Shown here: positions 15,519 to 22,760 of the stretch, one piece after another | Position numbering within the stretch: the first letter of the stretch is position 1 | How the letters are laid out: every line of letters begins with the position of its first letter | Assembly (NCBI GenBank): GCA_020058085.1 | Contig: JAGVER010000004.1 | Span: 1 to 33,330, forward strand | Direction: 5' to 3' | Source of the DNA: Candidatus Omnitrophota bacterium | GTDB lineage: Bacteria; Omnitrophota; Gorgyraeia; Gygaellales; Profunditerraquicolaceae | DNA length: 33,330 bases | The notes under the pieces: model-generated | The model's input: only the letters and a program-made list of their open reading frames with translations | What the model was told of the DNA's origin: nothing | Databases searched by the model: none | Translations under genes and position numbers: made by a program

Positions 15519-15809
15519 TTGAGCACCTTGAGCTTTGGTCCAGCGAAATACTTGACCGAACGAAAGTGAGGTCAAGTATAAGAGCACCTTATGCTTTGAT
15601 CTAGCGCACCTTGCCAAATAGGCACCTTTGCCTATCGGAAAACAAAGTGCGCCTCTTGCGAGGCGATTGGCAAGTGCTGCAGAAAGCAGCACACTCGCAC
15701 TTCGGTCGAGGCGAGGTGTGCGCACATGCTGTGCGAAATTTGAACACCAAAAGTTTTTATCTAGTGAAATCCTTGCGCGAAGCGCAAGGACCTAAGTATA
15801 GTCAAGGAT
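15519..15809 (-). repeat. Modular hairpin repeat, copy 6 (three units with nested palindromes)
   Basis: This is the most elaborate copy and fills most of the 15444-15836 gap. Units lie at 15519-15549, 15582-15606 (resuming with CGAAAT at 15734-15739) and 15740-15770. Between units one and two is a perfect 10-bp stem (15548-15557 with 15570-15579) with loop GAACGAAAGTGA. The second unit is split by about 127 bp of overlapping palindromes: CTTGCCAA with TTGGCAAG as outer stem, the 45-nt module 15622-15666 inside it, then GTGCTGC/GCAGCAC (15674-15680 with 15686-15692), a 10-bp stem with one bulge (15689-15698 with 15711-15721) and CGCACA/TGTGCG (15721-15735). It closes with CCTTGCGC/GCGCAAGG (15771-15778 with 15782-15789) inside ATCCTTG/CAAGGAT (15769-15775 with 15803-15809). 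No gene is seen here. Confidence 0.88.
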
Positions 15810-15836
15810 AAGATTGGTTTTTGTTAAGGAAAGATT

Positions 15837-16178
15837 TTAGAATCTGGAGTTTATAGTCCTTAAAACTAGTGGGATTGGTTTTAGCCGGGTATTTTTTAAC
15901 TTTAAGCCGCAACGGTAACTGCCGGTTCCGTTGCATTTAGACCATAAAGCCTCGACATCTAATGCGATCTCTTCGCCGTTATCTGGCATAACAAGGCATA
16001 TATTTAATGCGGTATTTAACGGAAGTTCTTCGGCTGTAATTAAACCCAGGCCTTCAACGCTGATGTCGCTTGTTACAATATTAGTTAGTTGTTTAATACT
16101 CATTTTGACATATTTTAAAGGAATAGAGATTAAGAAGCGGGCAAATTTTCTTTTTTCAAGAAACTCTTCATTAGGCAT
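15837..16178 (-). CDS. PilZ-domain protein (113 aa)
   Basis: The protein is a single small domain. RKFARFLISIPLKY at residues 10-23 is the N-terminal RxxxR arginine motif of PilZ, and TSDISVEGLGLITAEEL at about 36-52 supplies the D/N-x-S-x-x-G motif, followed by the six-strand barrel (NICLVMPDNGEEIALDVEALW, YRCGLKLKN). PilZ domains bind cyclic di-GMP and signal changes in motility, adhesion or exopolysaccharide. Both binding motifs are present, so ligand binding is plausible. No second domain or membrane segment is seen. It is monocistronic, between a hairpin after folE and the large repeat array, and starts at 16178 after AGAGGA. Confidence 0.82.
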   Translation of the reverse strand: MPNEEFLEKRKFARFLISIPLKYVKMSIKQLTNIVTSDISVEGLGLITAEELPLNTALNICLVMPDNGEEIALDVEALWSKCNGTGSYRCGLKLKNTRLKPIPLVLRTINSRF

Positions 16179-16251
16179 AGCTTAAGAATCCTCTTTGACC
16201 TTCTATTTGAGTATGCCATATAATAATACCCTAATTCAAGTTTTTTTCTTG

Positions 16252-16277
16252 CCGGAAAGAAAGCGCTTCCTTTCCGG
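16252..16277 (-). terminator. Hairpin after folE, possible transcript end
   Basis: CCGGAAAG (16252-16259) pairs with CTTTCCGG (16270-16277), and the stem can extend inward through AAGC/GCTT with one mismatch. It begins 12 bases after the folE stop codon at 16289. No T-run follows on the minus strand, so it is not a classic intrinsic terminator; it may end transcription with a factor or protect the 3' end. Confidence 0.45.
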
Positions 16278-16288
16278 AGAAATATATC

Positions 16289-17827
16289 TTACGGCTTAAT
16301 TAGCGCTAATGTCTCTGAACGCGTTTTCTCATTCTCTTTAAAGATACCGCGTACTGCCGAAGTAACAGTCATCGTCCCGGGTTTTCTTACTCCGCGCATA
16401 GACATGCAATTTCCACAAACAGCTATTTTCCCATTCCTCCTCACCAGAATTAAACCCTTGGGTACGGATACGCAAAAAACATTTCCCTTGTATTCTTGAA
16501 ACGAAAAATTACGCGGCATAAGCTTAGAATACCATTTATCAAAACCAGACTTTGTTCGGTGTGTTTCCATCCGAAAATATTTTTTATTATTTTGTTTCGT
16601 ACAACCTATACCTAATTTAACGCACACCTCCTGCAAATCATTTATCAACTTCTCTGATTTAGAAACAAAATGTACCGCATTATTTTTCTTTATATGCCCA
16701 TCTCCCTTTATATACCAATCAAGAAATAATCTTAATAACTTAGGAGGAGAGTTTTTTATAAATCCGGGAATATACTTATCTTCTGACTTACCGAATTTCT
16801 TAAAATACTCGTAAAAATCTTCACCCTCTATCCTAAACTGAATAGTTTTGCCACTCTTACATTGTATATATTTGACTCTTAGGCCGTCAAATAAATCCTT
16901 AATTTCCGAAAAACTCTTTGATTTTGGACTTTGAGAAACAACAACAAATTTGCGTTTTCCGGTCTGAGTAACACAACCTTCACTAACCCAAATTCCAAAG
17001 AATTTCGCAAATATATCCGCGGATAAAGTATACCTGCCAATCTTTATATTATTAACATTCTTACCCAACCAATTGCATGCCCGGGGAATTACAATATACC
17101 TACCCACTAATTCCTTTGCCGGAGAAATACGCCAATTATCATTACCGTTATAAAAATCCCACTCTGAAGAATAATAAAACCTATGGTCGGGAGTAACCAG
17201 CAGATCTACGGAAAGACTTTTAGCTCTTATCATATCCCCACTATATCTGTAAGAAACAAATCCTTTCGGCTTAACAAAAGATAACTGCCTTGTTAAAGGA
17301 TCCACTTGTGCTACTTTATCATGATTCTTCAAGGCCTTGAATAACTTCCAACTATTCTCTGTCAATATCTCTGTTTTTTCATCATAACAGAGGTGCTCCG
17401 CTTCAATAACTACCATAACACCTAAAGGCTTTAACTTAGACATAATAATATCAGCAATCTGTGTGGTTAGACGTTCCTGTACCTGCGGCCTTCGGGATAG
17501 AATATCCACTACCCGCGCTATCTTACTTAAACCAGTAACCCTACCATTTTTAGGGATATAAGCTATATTCGCTCTACCCATAAACGGCAAGAGATGGTGT
17601 TCACAGCAGCTGTATAGAGGAATTCCTTTAAGTAGAATTATCTCATGATGTTTCTGGTCTAAAATAACTTCTAGCTCTTCTTCGGGGTTCTGCTTGATCC
17701 CGGCAAAGATCTCTTCATACATTTCTGCGACACGTTTAGGAGTATCTAAAAGGTCTTTTCTATTGGGATTTTCTCCTATCGCCTCTAATATCTCACGGAT
17801 AGCTTTCTCGATCTTCTTTTTATCCAT
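16289..17827 (-). CDS. folE: GTP cyclohydrolase I interrupted by an in-frame intein (512 aa precursor)
   Basis: The precursor has 512 residues. Residues 1-146 and 474-512 join to give a normal 185-residue FolE, which converts GTP to dihydroneopterin triphosphate, the first step to folate and queuosine-type products. Visible parts are [17 protein letters not shown], the zinc/active site [14 protein letters not shown] (about 72-84), [23 protein letters not shown], and the junction IEAEHL then [21 protein letters not shown]. Residues 147-473 are an intein (listed separately) placed just before the Cys that is the third zinc ligand (equivalent to E. coli Cys181, from family knowledge). The enzyme must be inactive until spliced. 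It is the last gene of the long operon, nine bases after mnmE. Confidence 0.95.
   Translation of the reverse strand: MDKKKIEKAIREILEAIGENPNRKDLLDTPKRVAEMYEEIFAGIKQNPEEELEVILDQKHHEIILLKGIPLYSCCEHHLLPFMGRANIAYIPKNGRVTGLSKIARVVDILSRRPQVQERLTTQIADIIMSKLKPLGVMVVIEAEHLCYDEKTEILTENSWKLFKALKNHDKVAQVDPLTRQLSFVKPKGFVSYRYSGDMIRAKSLSVDLLVTPDHRFYYSSEWDFYNGNDNWRISPAKELVGRYIVIPRACNWLGKNVNNIKIGRYTLSADIFAKFFGIWVSEGCVTQTGKRKFVVVSQSPKSKSFSEIKDLFDGLRVKYIQCKSGKTIQFRIEGEDFYEYFKKFGKSEDKYIPGFIKNSPPKLLRLFLDWYIKGDGHIKKNNAVHFVSKSEKLINDLQEVCVKLGIGCTKQNNKKYFRMETHRTKSGFDKWYSKLMPRNFSFQEYKGNVFCVSVPKGLILVRRNGKIAVCGNCMSMRGVRKPGTMTVTSAVRGIFKENEKTRSETLALIKP
16409..17389 (-). other. FolE intein with LAGLIDADG homing endonuclease (327 aa)
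   Basis: The intein begins at Cys1 ([14 protein letters not shown], block A). Block B is [11 protein letters not shown] with Thr66 and His69. The endonuclease domain has two LAGLIDADG-type motifs: FFGIWVSEG (130-138, acidic Glu138) and [14 protein letters not shown] (218-231, Asp230), so both catalytic acids are kept. Block F is [21 protein letters not shown] and the end is CGN, with Asn327 followed by the +1 Cys of the extein. The penultimate residue is Gly, not the usual His. There is no frameshift or stop, so it is probably splicing-competent. Lys, Asn and aromatic residues are frequent, as is common in mobile endonucleases. Confidence 0.93.
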
Positions 17828-17836
17828 AACTTTAAA

Positions 17837-19216
17837 TTATTTACCAATACAAAACTCTGAAAATATCCTATCTAGCAGGTTATTGGAGAACCTTTTCCCT
17901 AAAATTTCATCCAAGAAACCCAAAGCCTCTCTTATATCTTGAGCAATAAACTCTAATGGTAACTTATTATCTAACGATTCACTGGCTTGCGCAATGTTTT
18001 TTTGTGCCTTGCGGATTAACTGTATATGCCTTAAATTACCTACCATTGCAGATTCAGCATTTAAGACTAACCCGCCATAGATTAAATCTGCGATCCCCTT
18101 CTCCAACAATGCTATATTCTTACTTCTTTTAGCTGAAATATCTATAACATTCTTAAATTCTGAGAAAACCTTCTTACGCTCTATCTTTTGCTTAAGGTCA
18201 ATCTTATTTATTACGGCAATAACGGTTTTTTTCTTTAGTTTCTTTATCAGAAGGGCATCTTCTTCTGATAATCTTTTGCTTCCGTCAAATAAAATAATTA
18301 CCAAATCCGCAGCGCCAATCTCTTTCCTTGAACGGATCAACGCTTTCTTCTCTACTAAATCTCTTGGTTCTAAGATTCCGGCCGTATCTACAATCCTAAC
18401 GGGAATACCTTTTATATCAATTACCTCTTCAATTGTATCACGGGTAGTTCCAGCAAGAGGAGTAACTATCGCACGCTCTTCTTTAAGTAAAGCGTTTAGT
18501 AGCGAAGACTTTCCTACGTTGGGTTTTCCACAAATAACCAAGTGGACTCCCTCACGTAATATACGAGCGGATCTTGAATTATCAACCAAACCTTTTAAGC
18601 CATTACTAATCTCTTTTATTTCTCCGGCAAGATCTTTTAAATCCGCTCCGGATATCCCCTCATCAGGAAAATCGATGCTTGCTTCCAGTTGCACAAGGAT
18701 ATCCAGTATTGATTCTCTATATTTATTAATCTCTCCCGATAATTTACCTTTTAACTGGTTTAATCCTAGCCTTAAGGCAGAATCGGTTTTAGCGCGGATA
18801 ACATCGATTACCGCTTCTGCTTGAGCAAGGTCAATCCTACCATTTAAAAAAGCGCGCTTGGTAAATTCCCCCGGATGAGCCAGCCTCGCTCCATTTTTTA
18901 GAACTAACTCCAACACATCGCGCAAAGCCACAATACCGCCGTGACAATTGATCTCAACAATATCTTCCCTAGTATAAGTTTTCGGGGCACGCATAACTGT
19001 CAGGATCACTTCATCTACAACCTTAGAAGATTCAACAATTTTTCCATAATGGATAGTGTGGGTCTTAAAATCTGAAGGCGTGCCACTGGAAGAGATAAAT
19101 ATTCTATCGGCAATCATTAAGGCATTCTGTCCGCTTATACGCACAATACCAATTCCACCTTCTCCTATAGGAGTGGATATTGCCGCGATCGTATCAGTTA
19201 GATTCTCTTTTTCCAT
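17837..19216 (-). CDS. mnmE: tRNA uridine-5-carboxymethylaminomethyl modification GTPase MnmE (TrmE)
   Basis: The 459 residues are full length. The N-terminal tetrahydrofolate-binding domain opens DTIAAISTPIGEGGIGIVRISG and has the family motif YTREDIVEINCHGG. The helical domain contains PGEFTKRAFLNGRIDLAQAE. The inserted G domain has P-loop GKPNVGKSSLLN, TTRDTIEE (switch I), DTAG (switch II) and NKID. It ends with FCIGK, the C-terminal motif whose Cys is needed for tRNA modification. With MnmG it modifies U34 of several tRNAs using a folate one-carbon unit, so its place beside folC and folE makes sense. The ATG at 19216 lies 23 bases inside folC. Confidence 0.97.
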   Translation of the reverse strand: MEKENLTDTIAAISTPIGEGGIGIVRISGQNALMIADRIFISSSGTPSDFKTHTIHYGKIVESSKVVDEVILTVMRAPKTYTREDIVEINCHGGIVALRDVLELVLKNGARLAHPGEFTKRAFLNGRIDLAQAEAVIDVIRAKTDSALRLGLNQLKGKLSGEINKYRESILDILVQLEASIDFPDEGISGADLKDLAGEIKEISNGLKGLVDNSRSARILREGVHLVICGKPNVGKSSLLNALLKEERAIVTPLAGTTRDTIEEVIDIKGIPVRIVDTAGILEPRDLVEKKALIRSRKEIGAADLVIILFDGSKRLSEEDALLIKKLKKKTVIAVINKIDLKQKIERKKVFSEFKNVIDISAKRSKNIALLEKGIADLIYGGLVLNAESAMVGNLRHIQLIRKAQKNIAQASESLDNKLPLEFIAQDIREALGFLDEILGKRFSNNLLDRIFSEFCIGK

Positions 19217-20474
19217 ATTTAAACTCGCCTATAACAAATAAAGACCCCGCAACTAAAATTAGGTCCTCTTTTGCCGCCAAACGCATACTCAATATCTTCG
19301 CTTGGCTAACTCCATTAGTAATATACTTCTCTTTATCCTTAAAATACCCCGCTAAAACCTTAGGATCGGCTGCTCTTATGCTCTGCGCTTTGGTTAAAAT
19401 AATTTTATCCGCTAGATCATGGAGCTCGGAACATATACCTCTAATATCCTTATCACTTGAAATACCTAATACTAAGATTAATTTCTTATATCTTCTAGCG
19501 GAGAAATTATCTTTAATAGTTTCTTTTAAGGCCCTAGCCGAAGCGATATTCTGCGCTCCATCTATAATAACATAAGGATCACGGCTTAGGATCTCGCATC
19601 TTCCCGGCCAAATAGTATTAAATAGCCCCCGCCTGATAGAATCAATTCCTATTTCAATACCATAAATATTTAATGCCTTAATTACACTTTCCGCCACCGT
19701 AGCATTCATAAGTTGATGCTTGCCAATTAATCTTATTTTTAAATTCTTAGATCTATTTACCTTATACAGCTTAGCTTGAAAAAACTTACATCGCGCGCGA
19801 ATAATATCCTTCGCCTCTTTTTCCTGCGGCGCGCTGACTACTATTGATCCTTTATTCTTAATAATTCCTGCCTTCTCGCCGGCGATGCTTTTTAAGCTTC
19901 TCCCAAGCTTATCCATATGCTCATAGCTTATTGGAGTAATCACAGAGATAATGGCATTAACTGCATTAGTAGCGTCTAGTCTGCCGCCTAAACCAGTCTC
20001 TAAAACGGCGAAGTCAACTTTGTTCTCTTTAAAATAAACCAAAGCTAAAGCAGTATATACCTCAAAAAAAGTAAGCGGCCCGTATCGCGATTTACGATTA
20101 TATTCTTCTATTCTAGGTTTTACTCTTTCAACCAATCTTTTTAGAGCGAACCTAGGAATCATCCCTTCAAATTCAGTCTTTTCTTTACCCGGTAAAATAC
20201 GTATTCTCTCCCTTAAGTCTGCCAAATGAGGAGAAGTATATAAACCTACTTTATATCCGGCTTCCTTTAATATATAAGCGATAAAGGCACTGGTTGAACC
20301 TTTTCCTTTTGTGCCCGCAACATGTATGCATTTAAAATTATCCTGCGGATTACCAAGCAAGCCTAAGAATTTCTTGATACGTTCAAGCTTTAAGGATCTT
20401 TTATAGCGGTAGGAAGTAACCTTTTCGAAATTAATAAAAGATTCCAGATAGGAGATAACCTGCGGATACAACAT
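19194..20474 (-). CDS. folC: Folylpolyglutamate synthase / dihydrofolate synthase
   Basis: The 426-residue protein has the Mur-ligase-like order: helical start with YKRSLKLERIKKFLGLLG, P-loop HVAGTKGKGSTSAFIAYIL (about 51-69), then TSPHLADLRERIRI, FFEVYTALALVYF, and the VLETGLGGRLDATNA motif with metal and folate-binding residues. The C-terminal domain has DGAQNIASARAL where DGAHN is usual, so the His of that motif is replaced by Gln. FolC adds glutamate to dihydropteroate and to folates. It begins three bases after purH stops and overlaps mnmE by 23 bases, giving a one-carbon block purH-folC-mnmE-folE. Whether it is mono- or bifunctional cannot be told. Confidence 0.95.
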   Translation of the reverse strand: MLYPQVISYLESFINFEKVTSYRYKRSLKLERIKKFLGLLGNPQDNFKCIHVAGTKGKGSTSAFIAYILKEAGYKVGLYTSPHLADLRERIRILPGKEKTEFEGMIPRFALKRLVERVKPRIEEYNRKSRYGPLTFFEVYTALALVYFKENKVDFAVLETGLGGRLDATNAVNAIISVITPISYEHMDKLGRSLKSIAGEKAGIIKNKGSIVVSAPQEKEAKDIIRARCKFFQAKLYKVNRSKNLKIRLIGKHQLMNATVAESVIKALNIYGIEIGIDSIRRGLFNTIWPGRCEILSRDPYVIIDGAQNIASARALKETIKDNFSARRYKKLILVLGISSDKDIRGICSELHDLADKIILTKAQSIRAADPKVLAGYFKDKEKYITNGVSQAKILSMRLAAKEDLILVAGSLFVIGEFKYGKRESN

Positions 20475-20477
20475 GCC

Positions 20478-22034
20478 TTAATGCTTGAAGTGCCTAATGC
20501 CGGTTGTAACCATAGCAATCTTATATTTATCACAAGCCTTAACTATCTCCTCGTCGGCAATAGAGCCTCCGGGTTGAATTATGGCCTTAACTCCGGCTTT
20601 ATGCGCCCAAGAAATTGCATCTGGTTTAGGGAAGAAGGCATCCGAAGCCAAACAGGATCCTTGGCTTGCCTTACCGGATTTATACTTAGCAATCATTACC
20701 GAATCCACGCGGGACATCTGCCCTGCGCCAATACCAACAGTTCTAGTCCCTTTGCTTAAAACAATTGCATTAGACTTAACATGCTTAGCCACTATCCAAC
20801 CAAAGATCAAACTCTCCATATCTTTTTTACTCGGTCTCTTCCTGGTCACTATCTTAAGATTACTTAGTTCTAAATTTACTAAATCTTTATCCTGTAAAAG
20901 CAGGCCTCCGCTAACGCGCTTGAAATCCAAATCAGCCCGAGAATCTAAATCGCTAATCTTTAGGATACGCAGATTCTTTTTATCTTTAAACAAAACCAAT
21001 GCTTGCGCATCAAAACCCGGAGCAATTATACATTCTAAAAAACCGCTTCTAACTATAGCTTTTGCGGTTTTAAGATCCATTATGCGGTTTAAGGCTACGA
21101 TCCCACCGAAAGCGGAAAGCTTATCAGATTTCCAAGCATTTAAATAAGCCTTTTCAAGAAGCTTGTCCTCAGCTACCCCACAAGGATTATTATGTTTTAC
21201 AATAACCGCGGCTGGCCGTGTAAACTCTTTTACCAGTTCAAGGGCGGCATTAAGATCGAATATATTATTAAAAGAGAGCTCTTTACCCTGTAATTGTTTT
21301 AAATTAACCAAACCAAAGTTCTTACCTTTTTCTTTATAAAATGCCGCCTTTTGATGCGGATTTTCTCCATAGCGTAAATTCTGCATTTTTTCAAAATTAA
21401 AAGCTATCTCTTTAGGGAAATTCTCCGGCTCTTTGTTAACGCTAAAATGATCCTTGAGAAAGATATTAATCGTTTTATCGTATTCACTGGTCCTGGCATA
21501 GACTTCAATCGCCAGATCACGCATAAATTCTTCAGAGAGGCTACCCTTATTTTTCTTCAACTCATTGATAATCTGGCTGTACCAGCTAGGATCACAAACT
21601 ACTGCCACAAAACGATAATTCTTGGCAGCAGAACGCAACATCGCTGGCCCGCCAATATCAATATTTTCAATAACTTCTTCTATACTTACTCCCGTTTTTT
21701 GAATTACCTTTTCAAAAGGATAAAGGTTAACTACAACCATATCAATTAACCCGATCCCGTGTTCTTTTATAATTTGCATATGCTCCTGGTTATCCCTTAA
21801 AGCAAGCAGCCCGCCGTGAATCTTAGGGTGTAATGTTTTAACTCTTCCGTCGAGCATTTCAGGAAATCCTGTGTAATCAGATACATCTTTGACGGGTATA
21901 TTGTTCTCACGGAATAATTTTGCCGTGCCCCCGGTAGAAAGAATCTCTACCCCGGTTTTATTTAACTCTTTGGCTAGATCTAAAACTCCGGTTTTATCTG
22001 AAACGCTGATTAACGCGCGCTTAATTTGAACCAT
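20478..22034 (-). CDS. purH: Bifunctional AICAR formyltransferase / IMP cyclohydrolase
   Basis: The 518 residues cover both PurH domains. The N-terminal IMP cyclohydrolase (MGS-like) domain begins KRALISVSDKTGVLDLAKEL and has ILSTGGTAKLF, DVSDYTGFPEMLDGRVKTLHPKIHGGLLA and NLYPFEKV. The C-terminal transformylase has LRYGENPHQKAAFY, the catalytic KHNNPCGVA (Lys-His), and VGIGAGQMSRVDS and SDAFFPKPDAI near the end. It makes the last two steps of purine synthesis using 10-formyl-tetrahydrofolate. The start at 22034 is chosen because GGAGG lies nine bases upstream; an 18-base upstream extension would use TTG and run through that ribosome-binding site. Confidence 0.97.
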   Translation of the reverse strand: MVQIKRALISVSDKTGVLDLAKELNKTGVEILSTGGTAKLFRENNIPVKDVSDYTGFPEMLDGRVKTLHPKIHGGLLALRDNQEHMQIIKEHGIGLIDMVVVNLYPFEKVIQKTGVSIEEVIENIDIGGPAMLRSAAKNYRFVAVVCDPSWYSQIINELKKNKGSLSEEFMRDLAIEVYARTSEYDKTINIFLKDHFSVNKEPENFPKEIAFNFEKMQNLRYGENPHQKAAFYKEKGKNFGLVNLKQLQGKELSFNNIFDLNAALELVKEFTRPAAVIVKHNNPCGVAEDKLLEKAYLNAWKSDKLSAFGGIVALNRIMDLKTAKAIVRSGFLECIIAPGFDAQALVLFKDKKNLRILKISDLDSRADLDFKRVSGGLLLQDKDLVNLELSNLKIVTRKRPSKKDMESLIFGWIVAKHVKSNAIVLSKGTRTVGIGAGQMSRVDSVMIAKYKSGKASQGSCLASDAFFPKPDAISWAHKAGVKAIIQPGGSIADEEIVKACDKYKIAMVTTGIRHFKH

Positions 22035-22052
22035 CTTATAAAACCTCCGCAA

Positions 22053-22754
22053 TCACTTGTTAAACCGAAAATTCGCCAGATCACAATCCTGCATTATATA
22101 ATCTTTTTGTTCAAGACGAAGCTTACCAGCTTGCTTTGCCGCACTCTCGCCTCCGAACTGGATGAAATCATTAAAACTTATAATCTCGGCACGGATAAAT
22201 CCTTTTTGTATATCTGAATGTATCGCCCCGGAGGCCTCCCATGCTGTTGCGCCTTTCTTAATCAGCCAGGCACGAGTATCTTTTTCACCGGTAGTAAAAA
22301 AACTCATAAAACCGCTCTCCTGGAATACCCTAAAAAATAATTTATCCAGATCTTCTAATTCCTCTTTTCCTGCCATTACAACAGGTTTGATTGTAATTAA
22401 CCCATAACCTGAAATTATCTTCTTCTCTTCTTCGCTTAGAACAATACTAGAGATAAATTCTTCTTTCTCCAATACATTCTTAAATTTAATCAGAAGATTT
22501 TTTTCCGGATCATCAATAACTTTAGCTAAACGATTTTCTACAAATTCAAGGTCGGATAAAATAATATCAGTACGCGCTTCTTTTGCGACAAGAACTAGAT
22601 CCGCATCCAAAACCGAATCCTCTCCGGATAATTCTACCTGAATATATACTTTTTTCTTAGACTTTGTAATCTTATCTACTTGATCCAAGCGTTCATCTTT
22701 AATATCCTGCTTTCCCGGTGTTATCTCCGGGAGAGAAAATAGTCCGATTTTCAT
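22053..22754 (-). CDS. YchF/OLA1-like protein lacking the GTPase domain (DUF933/TGS, 233 aa)
   Basis: The C-terminal 85 residues carry the YchF DUF933/TGS signature: MSFFTTGEKDTRAWLIKKGA, then EASGAIHSDIQKGFIRAEII, FNDFIQFGG and QDCDLANFRFNK. Before it, the helical arm of YchF is recognisable (LSDLEFVENRLAKVI, LSEEEKKIISGYGLITIKPV). The start MKIGLFSLPE mirrors YchF's MKIGIVGLP, but the P-loop, switch II and NKxD motif are all missing: KDERLDQVDKITK, which in YchF follows the P-loop region, comes only about 18 residues in. At 233 versus about 360 residues, the G domain has been deleted while the protein stayed in frame. It cannot hydrolyse nucleotide in the YchF way. It is six bases from the EF-G-like gene and 18 from purH. 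Confidence 0.85.
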   Translation of the reverse strand: MKIGLFSLPEITPGKQDIKDERLDQVDKITKSKKKVYIQVELSGEDSVLDADLVLVAKEARTDIILSDLEFVENRLAKVIDDPEKNLLIKFKNVLEKEEFISSIVLSEEEKKIISGYGLITIKPVVMAGKEELEDLDKLFFRVFQESGFMSFFTTGEKDTRAWLIKKGATAWEASGAIHSDIQKGFIRAEIISFNDFIQFGGESAAKQAGKLRLEQKDYIMQDCDLANFRFNK

Positions 22755-22760
22755 AAGCTA

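Noticed and set aside
15507-15811. Open frames of 66-72 codons on both strands
   Set aside because: They lie wholly inside the hairpin repeat array; similar frames appear in the other copy at 28041-28248. Low-complexity translation of repeats, no ribosome-binding site.
16252-16277. Classic Rho-independent terminator after folE
   Set aside because: The stem is good but no T-run follows on the transcribed strand, so it is listed only as a possible transcript end.
16409-17389. A separate endonuclease gene inserted in folE (free-standing homing gene or group I intron)
   Set aside because: The reading frame is continuous at both junctions and splice-block residues (Cys1, TPDH, terminal Asn, +1 Cys) are in place, which identifies an intein.
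22053-22754. YchF broken by a frameshift or sequencing error
   Set aside because: The frame is open throughout, both family ends are present, and the missing G domain is not found in other frames nearby; the upstream gene ends six bases away.
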